Shown here piece by piece: positions 26,546 through 35,651 of a stretch of DNA of 64,000 bases. The stretch's first letter is position 1, and each line of letters starts with the position of its first letter. The DNA is from CAXBGS01 sp963975425 (GTDB taxonomy: Bacteria; Planctomycetota; Planctomycetia; Pirellulales; Pirellulaceae). The stretch lies in NCBI GenBank assembly GCA_963975425.1, contig CAXBGS010000004.1, forward strand, positions 186,001 to 250,000. Direction: 5' to 3'. The notes below the pieces were generated by a model. It saw only the letters and a program-made list of their open reading frames with translations. It was not told where the DNA came from and searched no databases. Both the position numbers and the translations under genes were made by a program.

Positions 26546-27969
26546 CAGGACGATTTCTTCTTGCGCGGCGTTTTCTGCAAGGAGGGATGTTGACCATTGA
26601 TCGTTCGGTCTCCCGTCGTACGATCGAATCCATCGGGCGTCAACTGATCTTCGCCCGGGAACACGTCGTCGGTCTCATGCCGCCACTGATCCAGTGCAAT
26701 CCGCATCCGTCGCAGAACATCGGCATGTTTGGGATCCGCCGCCAAATTGTTCAGACAATTCGGATCGGCGTCGACATCGTACAAGAACTCGGCCGGACGC
26801 GGCGTTTCAAAGCATTCCCGTTGTTCGGCCGTCAACTTTCCTTCGTCGTGCAACCGTTTCATCACGGCAAAGGTCGGGCTTCTGACCGCATCAGCAGGCG
26901 GCGTACCGGGAGTTTCCGTCAACCAGTTTCGGATGTAACAGTACTGCGTATCGTGTGCCCCTCGTTCGAACGCTCGATAATCATGCCAATTATGTTCGGC
27001 AAACGCATACGGTCGTACACGGATCCGTGCCCCCGCCAAGACCGGCGCAAAACTGTGACCTTGAAAACTCGCCAGCGGCTCTAGCCCGGCCAGTTCTAGC
27101 ACGGTCGGCGCGATGTCGATGGTACTGACCGTCTGCTTGATTTCCGTCCCGGCGTTTCGAACCCCTTTGGGAAATCGGACCACAAACGGAGTACGGACGC
27201 CTGGCACAGAGACGCGCGTTTTACAGTGCGGAAACGGCCGGCCGTTGTCGCTGATCACCAGGACGAATGTATTGTCCGCCACGTTTTGGCGATCCAATTC
27301 CTCTAGCACTTCGCCGATATGCTGATCGAAACGAGCGATCTCGTCATAGTACAGGGCCATGTCATCGCGGACTTCCGCCTCGTCCGGAAAGAACGGTGGC
27401 ACAACGACGTCGTCGCGAGTGTGAGGCGGGTCGACGGCACCGGGCTTATATCCGCGGTGCGGATCCGTGTGAGCAGCCCACATGAAAAAGGGCTTGTCCA
27501 TGGGACGTTCGCGTATCGCGTTCAGCCATGCCTCGCCCATCTTTTCCGGTGGCGAACCTTGTCGATAATCGACTTGGTCGGCAACCTCTTCGCCCAAATG
27601 CCACTTGCCAACCGCGGCGGTCCAGTAACCGGCATCCATCAGCGGTTTGGTCATCATCGTCCGCTCGGCAGGCAACGGCAAATGCAGCTCGCTGGCGCCG
27701 GTGGAATGTGGATACCGCCCGGTCATCATCGAACAACGGCTAGGACTGCACGAGGAACATGTCAAATAGGCTCGATCAAAACGCAAGCCTTCTTGAGCAA
27801 GACGGTCGATATTGGGTGTGCGAATTGATGGGTGACCGTACGCACCGCAGTCATCCCACGCCATATCATCGGCGACAAAGATTACAAAATTCGGGCGCTC
27901 GTCGGCGCGTGAATCGATAACGGTCACGAACAGACTGATAGCGGCAAAGCATAAAGCAAAGCAACGCAT
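26545..27969 (-). CDS. Exported type I sulfatase (SGSH/heparan-sulfatase-like)
   Basis: 474 residues with a signal peptide (about 1-22). The mature protein begins PNFVIFVADDMAWDDCG, which supplies the metal-binding aspartates. The maturation motif is CSPSRCSMMTG with C74 as the residue to be converted to formylglycine. KWHLG and the second metal motif (VISDNGRPFP) follow. Sulfatases of this group remove sulfate from glycans; the exact substrate cannot be read. The gene overlaps tonB by one base, so sulfatase, TonB and receptor probably share a transcript. It is a close paralogue of the sulfatase at 29733-31238. Confidence 0.93.
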   Translation of the reverse strand: MRCFALCFAAISLFVTVIDSRADERPNFVIFVADDMAWDDCGAYGHPSIRTPNIDRLAQEGLRFDRAYLTCSSCSPSRCSMMTGRYPHSTGASELHLPLPAERTMMTKPLMDAGYWTAAVGKWHLGEEVADQVDYRQGSPPEKMGEAWLNAIRERPMDKPFFMWAAHTDPHRGYKPGAVDPPHTRDDVVVPPFFPDEAEVRDDMALYYDEIARFDQHIGEVLEELDRQNVADNTFVLVISDNGRPFPHCKTRVSVPGVRTPFVVRFPKGVRNAGTEIKQTVSTIDIAPTVLELAGLEPLASFQGHSFAPVLAGARIRVRPYAFAEHNWHDYRAFERGAHDTQYCYIRNWLTETPGTPPADAVRSPTFAVMKRLHDEGKLTAEQRECFETPRPAEFLYDVDADPNCLNNLAADPKHADVLRRMRIALDQWRHETDDVFPGEDQLTPDGFDRTTGDRTINGQHPSLQKTPRKKKSS

Positions 27970-28001
27970 GGATTGCGAGTCCTTGTGGGAAAAAGGGTGG
28001 G

Positions 28002-28026
28002 ACTGGAACTCGCGGGCAGTTCCAGT
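28002..28026 (-). terminator. Hairpin between phoD-like and sulfatase genes, possible weak terminator
   Basis: Perfect 9-base arms actggaact / agttccagt enclose a 7-base loop. On the minus strand the stem is followed, after seven bases, by TTTTT. The distance is longer than usual, so it may only attenuate transcription into the sulfatase gene. Confidence 0.35.
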
Positions 28027-28114
28027 TGGTGTGGATTGATCGTGAATTTTCGAACCGTGGCGGCCGGAATCAAAGGGCTGATGATTTGGGCGGCCGTTTA
28101 CGAGGCAGGGTCTT

Positions 28115-29644
28115 CTATTTTACCACGCGATACAGTTGCTCGCCCTGGTCATCAAAGAACTGGATGACCAATTCATCGCCCGCTTCCACCATGATGAATC
28201 CACCCGTAGGCGAAGGATAGGTGTATGGCTGTTCGATCAGCCCCTCGGGATCCGTACCTTTGCGTGAGCCCGGTGCGACGCCGACTCGCGCGTTCTCGTC
28301 ATTGAGTGCTCCGCACGCGAATTCGTTGATGCCTTTGGGGTGAATGCTATGGTATTGCCAATGGCGATCACCGCAAATGGTCATCAAGTTGTCGATTTTG
28401 TTTTCTTCCATCCAGTCGAAAAACTCTTCCGCTTCGTGCCGAAATCCGCCCAGATTGGTGTGGTTGTCTTTCTTCTTGGCGTCATCCGGGCCGACCATCG
28501 GTGTCGGCGAAATCAAAATTTTCCATTTGGCGTCGCTGGCTTTCAGCGTTTTCCGCAGCCACTGCGATTGCTCGGCGCCCCACAACGTTTTTTCGGGGCC
28601 GTCCGCCATTCGATTGGGCGATCGGAAATCACGCCCCTCGGTCAACCAAATTTGCAGCGATTGATTGACACGGTGTGTGCGATAAGTGGGGCTCTGGTGA
28701 TCATCCATCGCCGCGATCGGCACCTGTTCGCGAAACAATTCGATTCCGGTTGCCGGCATGGGCAATCGATCCGACGAGTTATCCGAATCGTTGAACCGAA
28801 AATCGTGATCGTCCTTGGACCAATAGCCCGGTACGTCACGAAAGAATTCAATCATGCGCGGAAAGCGAAACTGCTCGTGCCAGCATTGCCTCAGTTCCGA
28901 TATCTGCTGTGCATCGTTCAACTGATTGTCGTAGTAAACGATATCGCCGGTTCCGACAAAGAAGTCTGGCTGTAAGCGTTTCATCGCCACAAACGCAGGG
29001 AACCCCAAACGCTTGTCTTCTTCGGTTGCCGTGATCACGTCGCCCGCTTTGCCCGCCTTCCCGTACATGAATTTGTTGTAATTCATGCAACTGCCGACAA
29101 TGAATCGAACATCGTTATCGGAACCTGCTCCGGGCAATGTTTTAAACGAACAGACCGGTCCCTCTTGCGTGGACTGTGGGGTGTCGCCGAAGACGGCGCG
29201 GAAGTAATACGTCGTCGCGGGCTCCAGCCCCTGCAACGATGTGCGAACGATGAAATCGTGGCGCGGCAACGCTTTTACCGGCGGTGTGGTCTGCGCGTCA
29301 CGGAAGTCTTGATGTCGGCTCCAACGAAAATTTACCACGCCAGCCGCCCCAGGAATGTCGCCTTTCTCGTCCAGCTTTTCGGTAACGGTCAAGCGAGTCT
29401 GCAGCAGGACACTCGTGCTGGTCACCTCACCCGACATCGTCCCTTGGCCGAGATAGATTTCAGCGAAACCTGTGCCCATGAAGCAACAGAACAGGATGGC
29501 GGTGATCAGAAACCGTTTAGCAATCACGATGAAGAATCCGATGTGGCGAGGAGAACGGGGGTGTCGATGAATTGATGGAGACGCCAAATCAGCGCCGGCA
29601 CGACACAGCGTGCAACGCAACGTACAACACAGAGTGCAACGCAT
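28115..29644 (-). CDS. PhoD-like alkaline phosphatase, exported
   Basis: About 509 residues from ATG 29644, which has AAGG about eight bases upstream. A GTG at 29527 would start directly at the signal peptide (IAKRFLITAILFCCFMGTGFA) and is a serious alternative; the longer start at 29794 overlaps the upstream sulfatase gene. A fibronectin-like N-terminal domain (GTMSGEVTSTSVLLQTRLT) is followed by the metallophosphatase core: GSCMNYNK, VGTGDIVYYDN, KDDHDFRFND and ICGDRHWQYHSI. PhoD enzymes hydrolyse phosphate mono- and diesters outside the cytoplasm. It lies between two paralogous sulfatase genes. The residues before the signal peptide are cysteine-rich because of a DNA repeat. Confidence 0.9.
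   Translation of the reverse strand: MRCTLCCTLRCTLCRAGADLASPSIHRHPRSPRHIGFFIVIAKRFLITAILFCCFMGTGFAEIYLGQGTMSGEVTSTSVLLQTRLTVTEKLDEKGDIPGAAGVVNFRWSRHQDFRDAQTTPPVKALPRHDFIVRTSLQGLEPATTYYFRAVFGDTPQSTQEGPVCSFKTLPGAGSDNDVRFIVGSCMNYNKFMYGKAGKAGDVITATEEDKRLGFPAFVAMKRLQPDFFVGTGDIVYYDNQLNDAQQISELRQCWHEQFRFPRMIEFFRDVPGYWSKDDHDFRFNDSDNSSDRLPMPATGIELFREQVPIAAMDDHQSPTYRTHRVNQSLQIWLTEGRDFRSPNRMADGPEKTLWGAEQSQWLRKTLKASDAKWKILISPTPMVGPDDAKKKDNHTNLGGFRHEAEEFFDWMEENKIDNLMTICGDRHWQYHSIHPKGINEFACGALNDENARVGVAPGSRKGTDPEGLIEQPYTYPSPTGGFIMVEAGDELVIQFFDDQGEQLYRVVK
29603..29642. repeat. Imperfect 16-bp direct repeat at the 5' end of the phoD-like gene
   Basis: acacagcgtgcaacgc (29603-29618) and acacagagtgcaacgc (29627-29642) differ at one base. 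If translated on the minus strand from 29644 they give a cysteine-rich repeat (MRCTLCCTLRCTLC). Confidence 0.75.
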
Positions 29645-29720
29645 GACGAAACCTTGATGAATGAATGCATCACCAAGAGTACGAAAGCGTCGCTTGGGGT
29701 TTCGTGGACATCTGTCGTTG

Positions 29721-29748
29721 AGTATTTGCCGGTCAGTATTTGCCGTTG
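29721..29748. repeat. 14-bp tandem repeat, 2 copies, at the 3' end of a sulfatase gene
   Basis: agtatttgccggtc is followed directly by agtatttgccgttg. The repeat spans the stop codon and last residues of the sulfatase. Confidence 0.75.
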
Positions 29749-31238
29749 GTACCGAACATCTGCAACTTGGACGGGCGTGGACGTACGCGGACACGATGAT
29801 CGGGATCGCCGGTCACTCGGTCAAACTCATCGGGCGTGCGTTTCGATGGTATGTAATCGGACGTCTCTTTGGTCCATGCTCTCAGTGCGGCCATCAATTG
29901 ATCGCGAGCCGGCCTGTAAGCTGGATCCGAAAAAACGTTGCGTATTTCACCCGGGTCTCGCTGCAGATCAAACAATTGCCACTTGGGTCGAGGCGACTTA
30001 AAGCACATTCGCTGCGCGAAGTTCAGTTTGCCTTCCTTTTCCAGTTCCAACATTTTCTGCCAGCTGAGCCCGCGTCCCGCGTCGGCCGACGGCGTCGACG
30101 GTAAGTCCACATAGTCGTTGCGAATCAGCTTGACGTTTGCGTTCATGACGCTTCGCGCGTGATCTTCGTAGTCGTGCCAGTGGTCTTCCGCGAACGCGAA
30201 CTCACGCGTGGACACGTTCGGATCGGAAAGGACGTCTCGAAAACTTTTGCCTTCCCACCCCTGTTCGGCGACATCGACGCCGGCCAGTTCGAGGAAGGTT
30301 GGCGCGATATCCACGGCGCTGACCAATGAATTTGTTGTCTGCCCTGCATTGACGTGCGATGGCCAGCGGACGATCCAAGGCGTGCGGATTCCACCGTCGT
30401 ACAACGTCGTTTTGTCCCGCGGAAAAGGTCGCCCATTATCGCTGATGAATAGAACCAGCGTATTGTCCGAGACGCCCTGTTGTTTCAGTTTGTCAGTGAC
30501 TTTGCCGACGTACTGATCCAGCCGGCCGATCTCGTCATAGTAAAGTCGCAAGTCTTCGCGAACCTCTGGCGTGTCAGGCAGATGCCGCGGAACGATCACG
30601 TCCTCGGCCCGATGAGGCGGGTCGAGAGCACCCTCGGAGTACTCACGATGCGGGTCCAACGCAGCCAACCACAGAAAAAAAGGTTGGTCGCGCGGGCGTT
30701 CCTCGATCGCTTTCTCCCAGTCTTCGCATCCGCTGGGCTGTGCGGCAATCATCTTGGGGGGCACGCCGTCCTCTCCACTGGGCAAGACAAACCCCGCTGT
30801 CGATGCTTCATAGATTTTGTCAAAGTGGTCGCGAACCGCATCACCCAGGTGCCATTTGCCGGCCGATGCCGTGTAGTACCCGGCCCGTTTCAACTCCGCT
30901 GCAAAGGTGCGACTTTCCGCGGGCAGCGGCCAGTGCAATTGCTCGGCGCCCGTGTTGTGCGGGTATTTCCCCGTCAAGATGCTGCTGCGAGATGGGCTGC
31001 AAGAGTTGGTTGTCAGGTAAGCGTGTCGAAACAGCAAGCCATCTTTGGCAAGCTGATCAATGTTGGGCGTTCGAATCGACGGGTGCCCATAGACGCCGCA
31101 ATCATCCCAGTTCATATCGTCGGCAATGATCAAAACCAAATTCGGCTTTTCATGTGCCTCTGTAGCAACGGTATGACTTATCACCAACAGAGGGATAGCG
31201 ATAAACAATCGCATTGTTTTTGATAGACCCGGTTTCAT
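29733..31238 (-). CDS. Exported type I sulfatase, paralogue of the 26.5-kb one
   Basis: 501 residues (a start at 31214, MRLFIAIPLLV, is also good). A signal peptide is followed by PNLVLIIADDMNWDDCG and GHPSIRTPNIDQLA. The maturation motif is perfect: CSPSRSSILTG with C80. KWHLG and LFISDNGRPFP follow. Much of the chain aligns by eye with the sulfatase at 26545-27969, including the C-terminal FDR.TGD, so the two look like a duplication now separated by the phosphatase gene. The substrate is unknown. Activity needs a formylglycine-generating enzyme encoded elsewhere. Confidence 0.93.
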   Translation of the reverse strand: MKPGLSKTMRLFIAIPLLVISHTVATEAHEKPNLVLIIADDMNWDDCGVYGHPSIRTPNIDQLAKDGLLFRHAYLTTNSCSPSRSSILTGKYPHNTGAEQLHWPLPAESRTFAAELKRAGYYTASAGKWHLGDAVRDHFDKIYEASTAGFVLPSGEDGVPPKMIAAQPSGCEDWEKAIEERPRDQPFFLWLAALDPHREYSEGALDPPHRAEDVIVPRHLPDTPEVREDLRLYYDEIGRLDQYVGKVTDKLKQQGVSDNTLVLFISDNGRPFPRDKTTLYDGGIRTPWIVRWPSHVNAGQTTNSLVSAVDIAPTFLELAGVDVAEQGWEGKSFRDVLSDPNVSTREFAFAEDHWHDYEDHARSVMNANVKLIRNDYVDLPSTPSADAGRGLSWQKMLELEKEGKLNFAQRMCFKSPRPKWQLFDLQRDPGEIRNVFSDPAYRPARDQLMAALRAWTKETSDYIPSKRTPDEFDRVTGDPDHRVRVRPRPSKLQMFGTNGKY

Positions 31239-31368
31239 CGTCGGCGATACTCTTCAATAATGGGAATGGGGCTGATGTGTCCTCGCGGTACATCAGACGC
31301 ATCATAGCCGATCGCGTTTGATTTCTCAGCGAGTCCGCCGATCAAACTTCTTTGCACCTGAGAAAGCA

Positions 31369-31803
31369 ATGAGCCCTAACAGAAATATTATTCGTTTGGA
31401 CCGCCAAAGTGGCGGTGGTTTCTTGGTCCGAGTCACCCGCAAGGGAAAGATGCGATCGGACTATTTCCGCGACAAAGACCATGGCGGCAAGCGAAAAGCC
31501 CTCTTGGCCGCGAGAAAGTTTCGCGACGAACTGGAAGCGAAGTACAAAAGCCTCTCTTCCAAGCAACTCGCCAAACGCGTTCGGTCTAACAATACATCGG
31601 GCGAGCCTGGTGTCCGCTATGTCGAGGAAATCGATCACCGCTGGGAATCAAAGCCTTGCTACGGATATTGGGTCGCACAGTGGAGTCCCCGCAAGGGAGT
31701 TCGCAAGACAAAGCGATTCAGCGTGCTGAAGTATGGCGACGACGAAGCCTATCGCTTGGCGGTCAAGGCACGCCGAAAAGGTGTTGCCGAGATGGAAGAA
31801 TAA
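31369..31803 (+). CDS. Small basic protein with two AP2-like repeats
   Basis: 144 residues from ATG 31369, very basic. The second half (about residues 75-140) reads GEPGVRYVEEIDHRW...YWVAQW...RFSVLKYGDDEAYRLAVKAR, which matches the AP2/ERF-type pattern of a three-stranded sheet followed by a helix (GVR.....W.A.......F....YG...A...A...R). The first half (NIIRLDRQSGGGFLVRVTR...YFRDK..GGKRKALLAARKFRDEL) looks like a diverged copy of the same unit. AP2 domains bind DNA; bacterial ones are often in integrases or HNH endonucleases, but no catalytic domain is seen here. I infer a small DNA-binding protein. Confidence 0.65.
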   Translation: MSPNRNIIRLDRQSGGGFLVRVTRKGKMRSDYFRDKDHGGKRKALLAARKFRDELEAKYKSLSSKQLAKRVRSNNTSGEPGVRYVEEIDHRWESKPCYGYWVAQWSPRKGVRKTKRFSVLKYGDDEAYRLAVKARRKGVAEMEE

Positions 31804-31962
31804 TTGCCAGAAAACGCGGTGGCGTGTGTGGAACACCCCGGACACACACGTTTATCTCCCTAGCCGACGATTCGCTTCGTCGTGCCTCTTCCAAGGACCT
31901 CGTTCTCATCCCTGGTGATGGGAACGAGTCTTATCTGCTTACGCCTTACCGGGAGTGCGTTG

Positions 31963-34404
31963 ATGAAGAAGTCTCGCCGTCAGGATCTCGTTCGCCGTCC
32001 GCAGCACAGCCTTTCCAAAGACTGCTCTTCTCGACGCAGGCGTTCTCAAAGTCGACACGCAGCGGTAGGGAGGCTTGCGCATCGCGCACTAACGGTTCAG
32101 TCGCTCGAACAGCGACAACTGCTCGCCGGCGATCTGGCCCCGATGCAGAATACTGTTCTTCCCGAGGACGTTGATGCCGACGGAATCGTCAGCACCGCCG
32201 ATGCATTCCTGCTGGTGAACCAGCTTTCGAGGCCGGATTCAAATTCAAGACCTGGTTCGAATCTGAACGCGCTCGCGGGCGTCTTTGCGGATGTCAACGG
32301 CGATGGAATCATGACCGCTCGTGATGCCCTGCGCGTGATCAACCGACTTAGCCGAGGCGAAAGCGGTGCCCACAACGCCCCGTCGGGCGGAACCCACGTT
32401 GGCCCGGCCCACGAGGGCATACCTGGCGATGAGCACGACGGCATACCTGGCGATGAGGGCGCACCCGGAGATGAGGGCAGGCGCGGAGATAAGGACAGGA
32501 CGGGAGACAATGCCAACAACGAGCCGCTGGAAGTGCGATCGATCGACGGAACGGGCAACAACCTTGACCAACCCCTGCTCGGTTCCGCCGGCACAGAACT
32601 GCGACGCCTGGTTGACGCCGACTATGCCGATGGCATTTCACAACCGGCGGGCCAGAACCGCGCATCAGCCCGCGAGATCAGCAACATTGTTTTCGCGCAA
32701 GAAGATTCTGTGCTGAATGATCGTGGTCTCAGCGATCTCGCGTGGCAGTGGGGACAGTTCGTCGATCACGATATCGACCTAACCGGCGGAGGCAACGACG
32801 AGTCCTTCGATATCGCCGTTCCCGCCGGCGATCCGTACTTCGACCCGACGGGCACGGGCGACGTAGTGATTTCGCTTACACGCAGCGGGATCGCCGAGGG
32901 GACCGGTGTTGACCAGCCCGCCGAGCAATTCAATGAAATCACGGCCTTCATTGACGGTTCACAGATTTACGGCAGCGACGAGGCAACAGCGGTGTCACTG
33001 CGAACTTTCCAGGGCGGTCGCTTACTGACGAGCGAAGGCAACCTTTTGCCGATCGGTGACGACGGTTTCTTTCAGGCGGGCGACATACGGGCCAACGAAC
33101 AGCAGGCCCTGACGTCAATGCACACACTCTGGGTCCGCGAACATAATTCCATCGCCGACAGGATCAACGCGAACGATCCCAGCTTGACCGACGAGGAAAT
33201 CTATCAGCGGGCACGGGCGATCGTTATCGGCGAATTGCAAGCGATCACCTTCAATGAGTACTTGCCGGCACTGCTAGGACGAGATGCGATTCCGACCTAC
33301 TCGGGATACGATTCGACGGTCGATCCAACGATCAGCAACCTGTTCGCGACGGCCGCTTTCCGATACGGACACACTTCGCTTTCCAGCGAACTGCAGCGCA
33401 TGGACGACGATGGCAATACCATCGATGAAGGCAACGTTCTGCTGCGAGACGCATTCTTTAATCCCACCGATGTGATCGAGCTAGGCATCGAACCATTGCT
33501 GAAGGGACTGGCATCGAACGTTTCGCAAGAAATTGACACCCTTGTCGTCGACGACGTCAGGAATTTCCTCTTCGGCCCTCCCGGATCGGGTGGCTTTGAC
33601 CTGGTCTCATTAAACATTCAACGAGGGCGTGACCACGGTCTGCCCGATTACAACTCGGCCCGCCAGGAACTGGGACTGCCGCCGGCCGAATCTTTCGCCG
33701 ATATCACTTCGGACCCGCAACGACAGGCTAAGCTGCAGGAGGCCTACGGAACTGTTGATGATATCGACGTGTGGGTTGGCGCGCTCGCCGAAGACCACGT
33801 TGACGGCGCTAGCGTGGGCGAATTGACTCGTGCCGTGTTGGTCGAGCAATTCACTGCGTTACGCGACGGTGATCGCTTGTGGTACCAGAACACGTTCAAC
33901 GGTCGACAGCTTCGCGAAATCGATTCGACGCGTCTAAGCGATGTGATCGAGCGGAACACCGATCTGACTTCGATCCAAGAGAACGCTTTCTTCGTCGCGG
34001 ACCGCCCCGACCGAGATCGCATACGCCAAGAACAGAACCATCGCGGAGATCCGCAGGGCACGCCGGATGACGTGCCGCCGCGACAGATTCCAATCAACTT
34101 GATGCCGATGACTCTGCCGCCAGCAAGCCTGCAGCCGCCGAATCCGACAACCGGCGTCGTGCCCAATATTCTGGGCGATGGCATTCGAGGGGATGGCGTC
34201 CTGGGCGATGGCCACACCGGCGAGGCGCCACCCGCGCGCTCAACCGGCCCTGCCGACGACATCAGCGGCAGACCAACCGATCAGCGCGGCGCGGACAACG
34301 ATCGCCCGATCGATCCACGCATAACCCCGCCACAGAACCCGATGGACAACACCGCTTTGGATCCGCTGGCCGTCGATCGGTTGATGACACCGTCGCGCCG
34401 GTAA
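31963..34404 (+). CDS. Animal-type haem peroxidase with dockerin and LEPR-XLL-like N-terminus
   Basis: 813 residues from ATG 31963, preceded by GGGAG. An arginine-rich N-terminus contains SLEQRQLLAGD (residues 47-57), close to the LEPR-XLL motif of large secreted planctomycete proteins. A dockerin type I follows (69-130) with two calcium loops, DVDADGIVSTADA and DVNGDGIMTARDA. After a repetitive GDE/GIP region (about 145-185) comes the peroxidase: distal H269 in QFVDHDIDL, catalytic R392 in WVREHN and proximal H470 in FRYGHT, so the site is complete. The C-terminus is again repetitive. Family enzymes oxidise halides or phenols with hydrogen peroxide. Dockerin implies attachment to a cohesin or calcium-dependent surface display. 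Confidence 0.9.
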   Translation: MKKSRRQDLVRRPQHSLSKDCSSRRRRSQSRHAAVGRLAHRALTVQSLEQRQLLAGDLAPMQNTVLPEDVDADGIVSTADAFLLVNQLSRPDSNSRPGSNLNALAGVFADVNGDGIMTARDALRVINRLSRGESGAHNAPSGGTHVGPAHEGIPGDEHDGIPGDEGAPGDEGRRGDKDRTGDNANNEPLEVRSIDGTGNNLDQPLLGSAGTELRRLVDADYADGISQPAGQNRASAREISNIVFAQEDSVLNDRGLSDLAWQWGQFVDHDIDLTGGGNDESFDIAVPAGDPYFDPTGTGDVVISLTRSGIAEGTGVDQPAEQFNEITAFIDGSQIYGSDEATAVSLRTFQGGRLLTSEGNLLPIGDDGFFQAGDIRANEQQALTSMHTLWVREHNSIADRINANDPSLTDEEIYQRARAIVIGELQAITFNEYLPALLGRDAIPTYSGYDSTVDPTISNLFATAAFRYGHTSLSSELQRMDDDGNTIDEGNVLLRDAFFNPTDVIELGIEPLLKGLASNVSQEIDTLVVDDVRNFLFGPPGSGGFDLVSLNIQRGRDHGLPDYNSARQELGLPPAESFADITSDPQRQAKLQEAYGTVDDIDVWVGALAEDHVDGASVGELTRAVLVEQFTALRDGDRLWYQNTFNGRQLREIDSTRLSDVIERNTDLTSIQENAFFVADRPDRDRIRQEQNHRGDPQGTPDDVPPRQIPINLMPMTLPPASLQPPNPTTGVVPNILGDGIRGDGVLGDGHTGEAPPARSTGPADDISGRPTDQRGADNDRPIDPRITPPQNPMDNTALDPLAVDRLMTPSRR

Positions 34405-34416
34405 CCCCGTCGCGCT

Positions 34417-34460
34417 GCTATCCCATGGTGCAGCTATCCCATGGTGCCGCTATCCCGTCA
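34417..34460. repeat. 16-bp tandem repeat, about 2.7 copies
   Basis: gctatcccatggtgca, gctatcccatggtgcc and a partial gctatcccgtca run in series 12 bases after the peroxidase gene. The third copy forms a small hairpin with the following cgggatta-like sequence (tcccgtcacggga). Confidence 0.8.
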
Positions 34461-34545
34461 CGGGATAACCGGTTGTGCAGATAACCCACCGTGCTCTCGC
34501 CCGCGCACCAGCGTGAGTGCCAACATCGTGTGCATCCATCGATTT

Positions 34546-34588
34546 GCGAGACGGCAATACTCGTAAGCCGGCAATGCGAGACGGCAAT
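34546..34588. repeat. 13-bp direct repeat, period 30
   Basis: gcgagacggcaat occurs at 34546-34558 and again at 34576-34588, in the gap between the peroxidase and the coiled-coil protein gene. Confidence 0.65.
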
Positions 34589-34766
34589 GTGTCCGCCGAA
34601 CCTGCGATGTGTTCGCCGATCCCCCCGTCAGAGTTTTCGATGAAGGATTGGCCGTTGGTTTGAGCAAATCGCTTGTATGGTTTGGCGAAGCTGGGTGCCT
34701 TGGTGTATTTTGGAGTGGCTACATCATCTCGTACGCCACCCCTCTCGAATTACGGGCCAAAACCCC

Positions 34767-35651
34767 ATGAAAACTCTAATCCGAACCATCCTGCCGGCTC
34801 TGCTGTGCCTGGTGATCGTTCCGACGACCTGCCAAGCAAGGTGGTCGCTCTTCTCACGATGCAAGACGCGATCAAGCTGTCGTACCGTACGGACTTGCCC
34901 ACAGATTTGCTCGCCACCGCCGGTTGCCTGTGACATCACGCCGTGCCAAGCGGGCAACGCGAACGAGTTCACTATCGATCCGGCGCATCAGGGCATTGTC
35001 GTTCACGGTGCGAACACCTTTGCCGGGGACTCTTGGTCAGGTATTTCACCGATCCCGATGGCTACCGCTGGCAATTTGCCTGCACCCGTTGAGAACCAAG
35101 TGCTGGAGACGGGAACGGTCGACGACGGGATCGCAATCGCACCCGTTGCCGATTCACAACCCATGCAACTGGTCGGCGAGGCAGAAGACGAAGCCAAGCA
35201 AGAGATCGAAGCCGCAATGGCGAAGACCGAAGAAGCCTTGGCACGAGCCGAGAAAGCCGAAAACGCGTTGAAGCGATCGCGGGCACAAGCGAAAAAAGCA
35301 AGCGCCGAAGCAACGGAAAAACTGCAACAAGTGGAAGCAGACATGGCGGCTGCCAAATCCGCCTCGCAAGAGCAGATCAAGAAACTTCGGGCGCAAAACG
35401 CGAAACTAAAAAAGAGTCTCGAAGCGACTCGCGCACGCGTTGAAAAGATGCAATCCAACGCAGGCAAAGAAAAAGCCAAACGCGAAGAGGAGCCAAAACC
35501 CGAGCAGGCAAACAACGCGGAGGGCAGCAAGAAACCGGGTGCGAAAAAAGCGGGAAACAAGAGTCCCGACGACAAGAATCCCGGCAACAAGAAGCCCGGC
35601 AACCGTAAGCCTGCGAATAAGAAATCGGTCGACGAAAACGCCGACGCCTAG
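34767..35651 (+). CDS. Exported coiled-coil protein with lysine-rich repeat tail
   Basis: 294 residues from ATG 34767, which begins a clear signal peptide (MKTLIRTILPALLCLVIVP). The mature N-terminus (about 25-60) is rich in cysteine. A continuous coiled coil covers about residues 130-240 (EEALARAEKAENALKRSRAQ). The tail (about 245-294) consists of short degenerate repeats of the kind NKKPGNRKPANKK. I recognise no catalytic domain. The composition suggests a periplasmic or surface structural protein that binds nucleic acid, polyanionic glycan or peptidoglycan through its basic tail; this is inference. Confidence 0.7.
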   Translation: MKTLIRTILPALLCLVIVPTTCQARWSLFSRCKTRSSCRTVRTCPQICSPPPVACDITPCQAGNANEFTIDPAHQGIVVHGANTFAGDSWSGISPIPMATAGNLPAPVENQVLETGTVDDGIAIAPVADSQPMQLVGEAEDEAKQEIEAAMAKTEEALARAEKAENALKRSRAQAKKASAEATEKLQQVEADMAAAKSASQEQIKKLRAQNAKLKKSLEATRARVEKMQSNAGKEKAKREEEPKPEQANNAEGSKKPGAKKAGNKSPDDKNPGNKKPGNRKPANKKSVDENADA

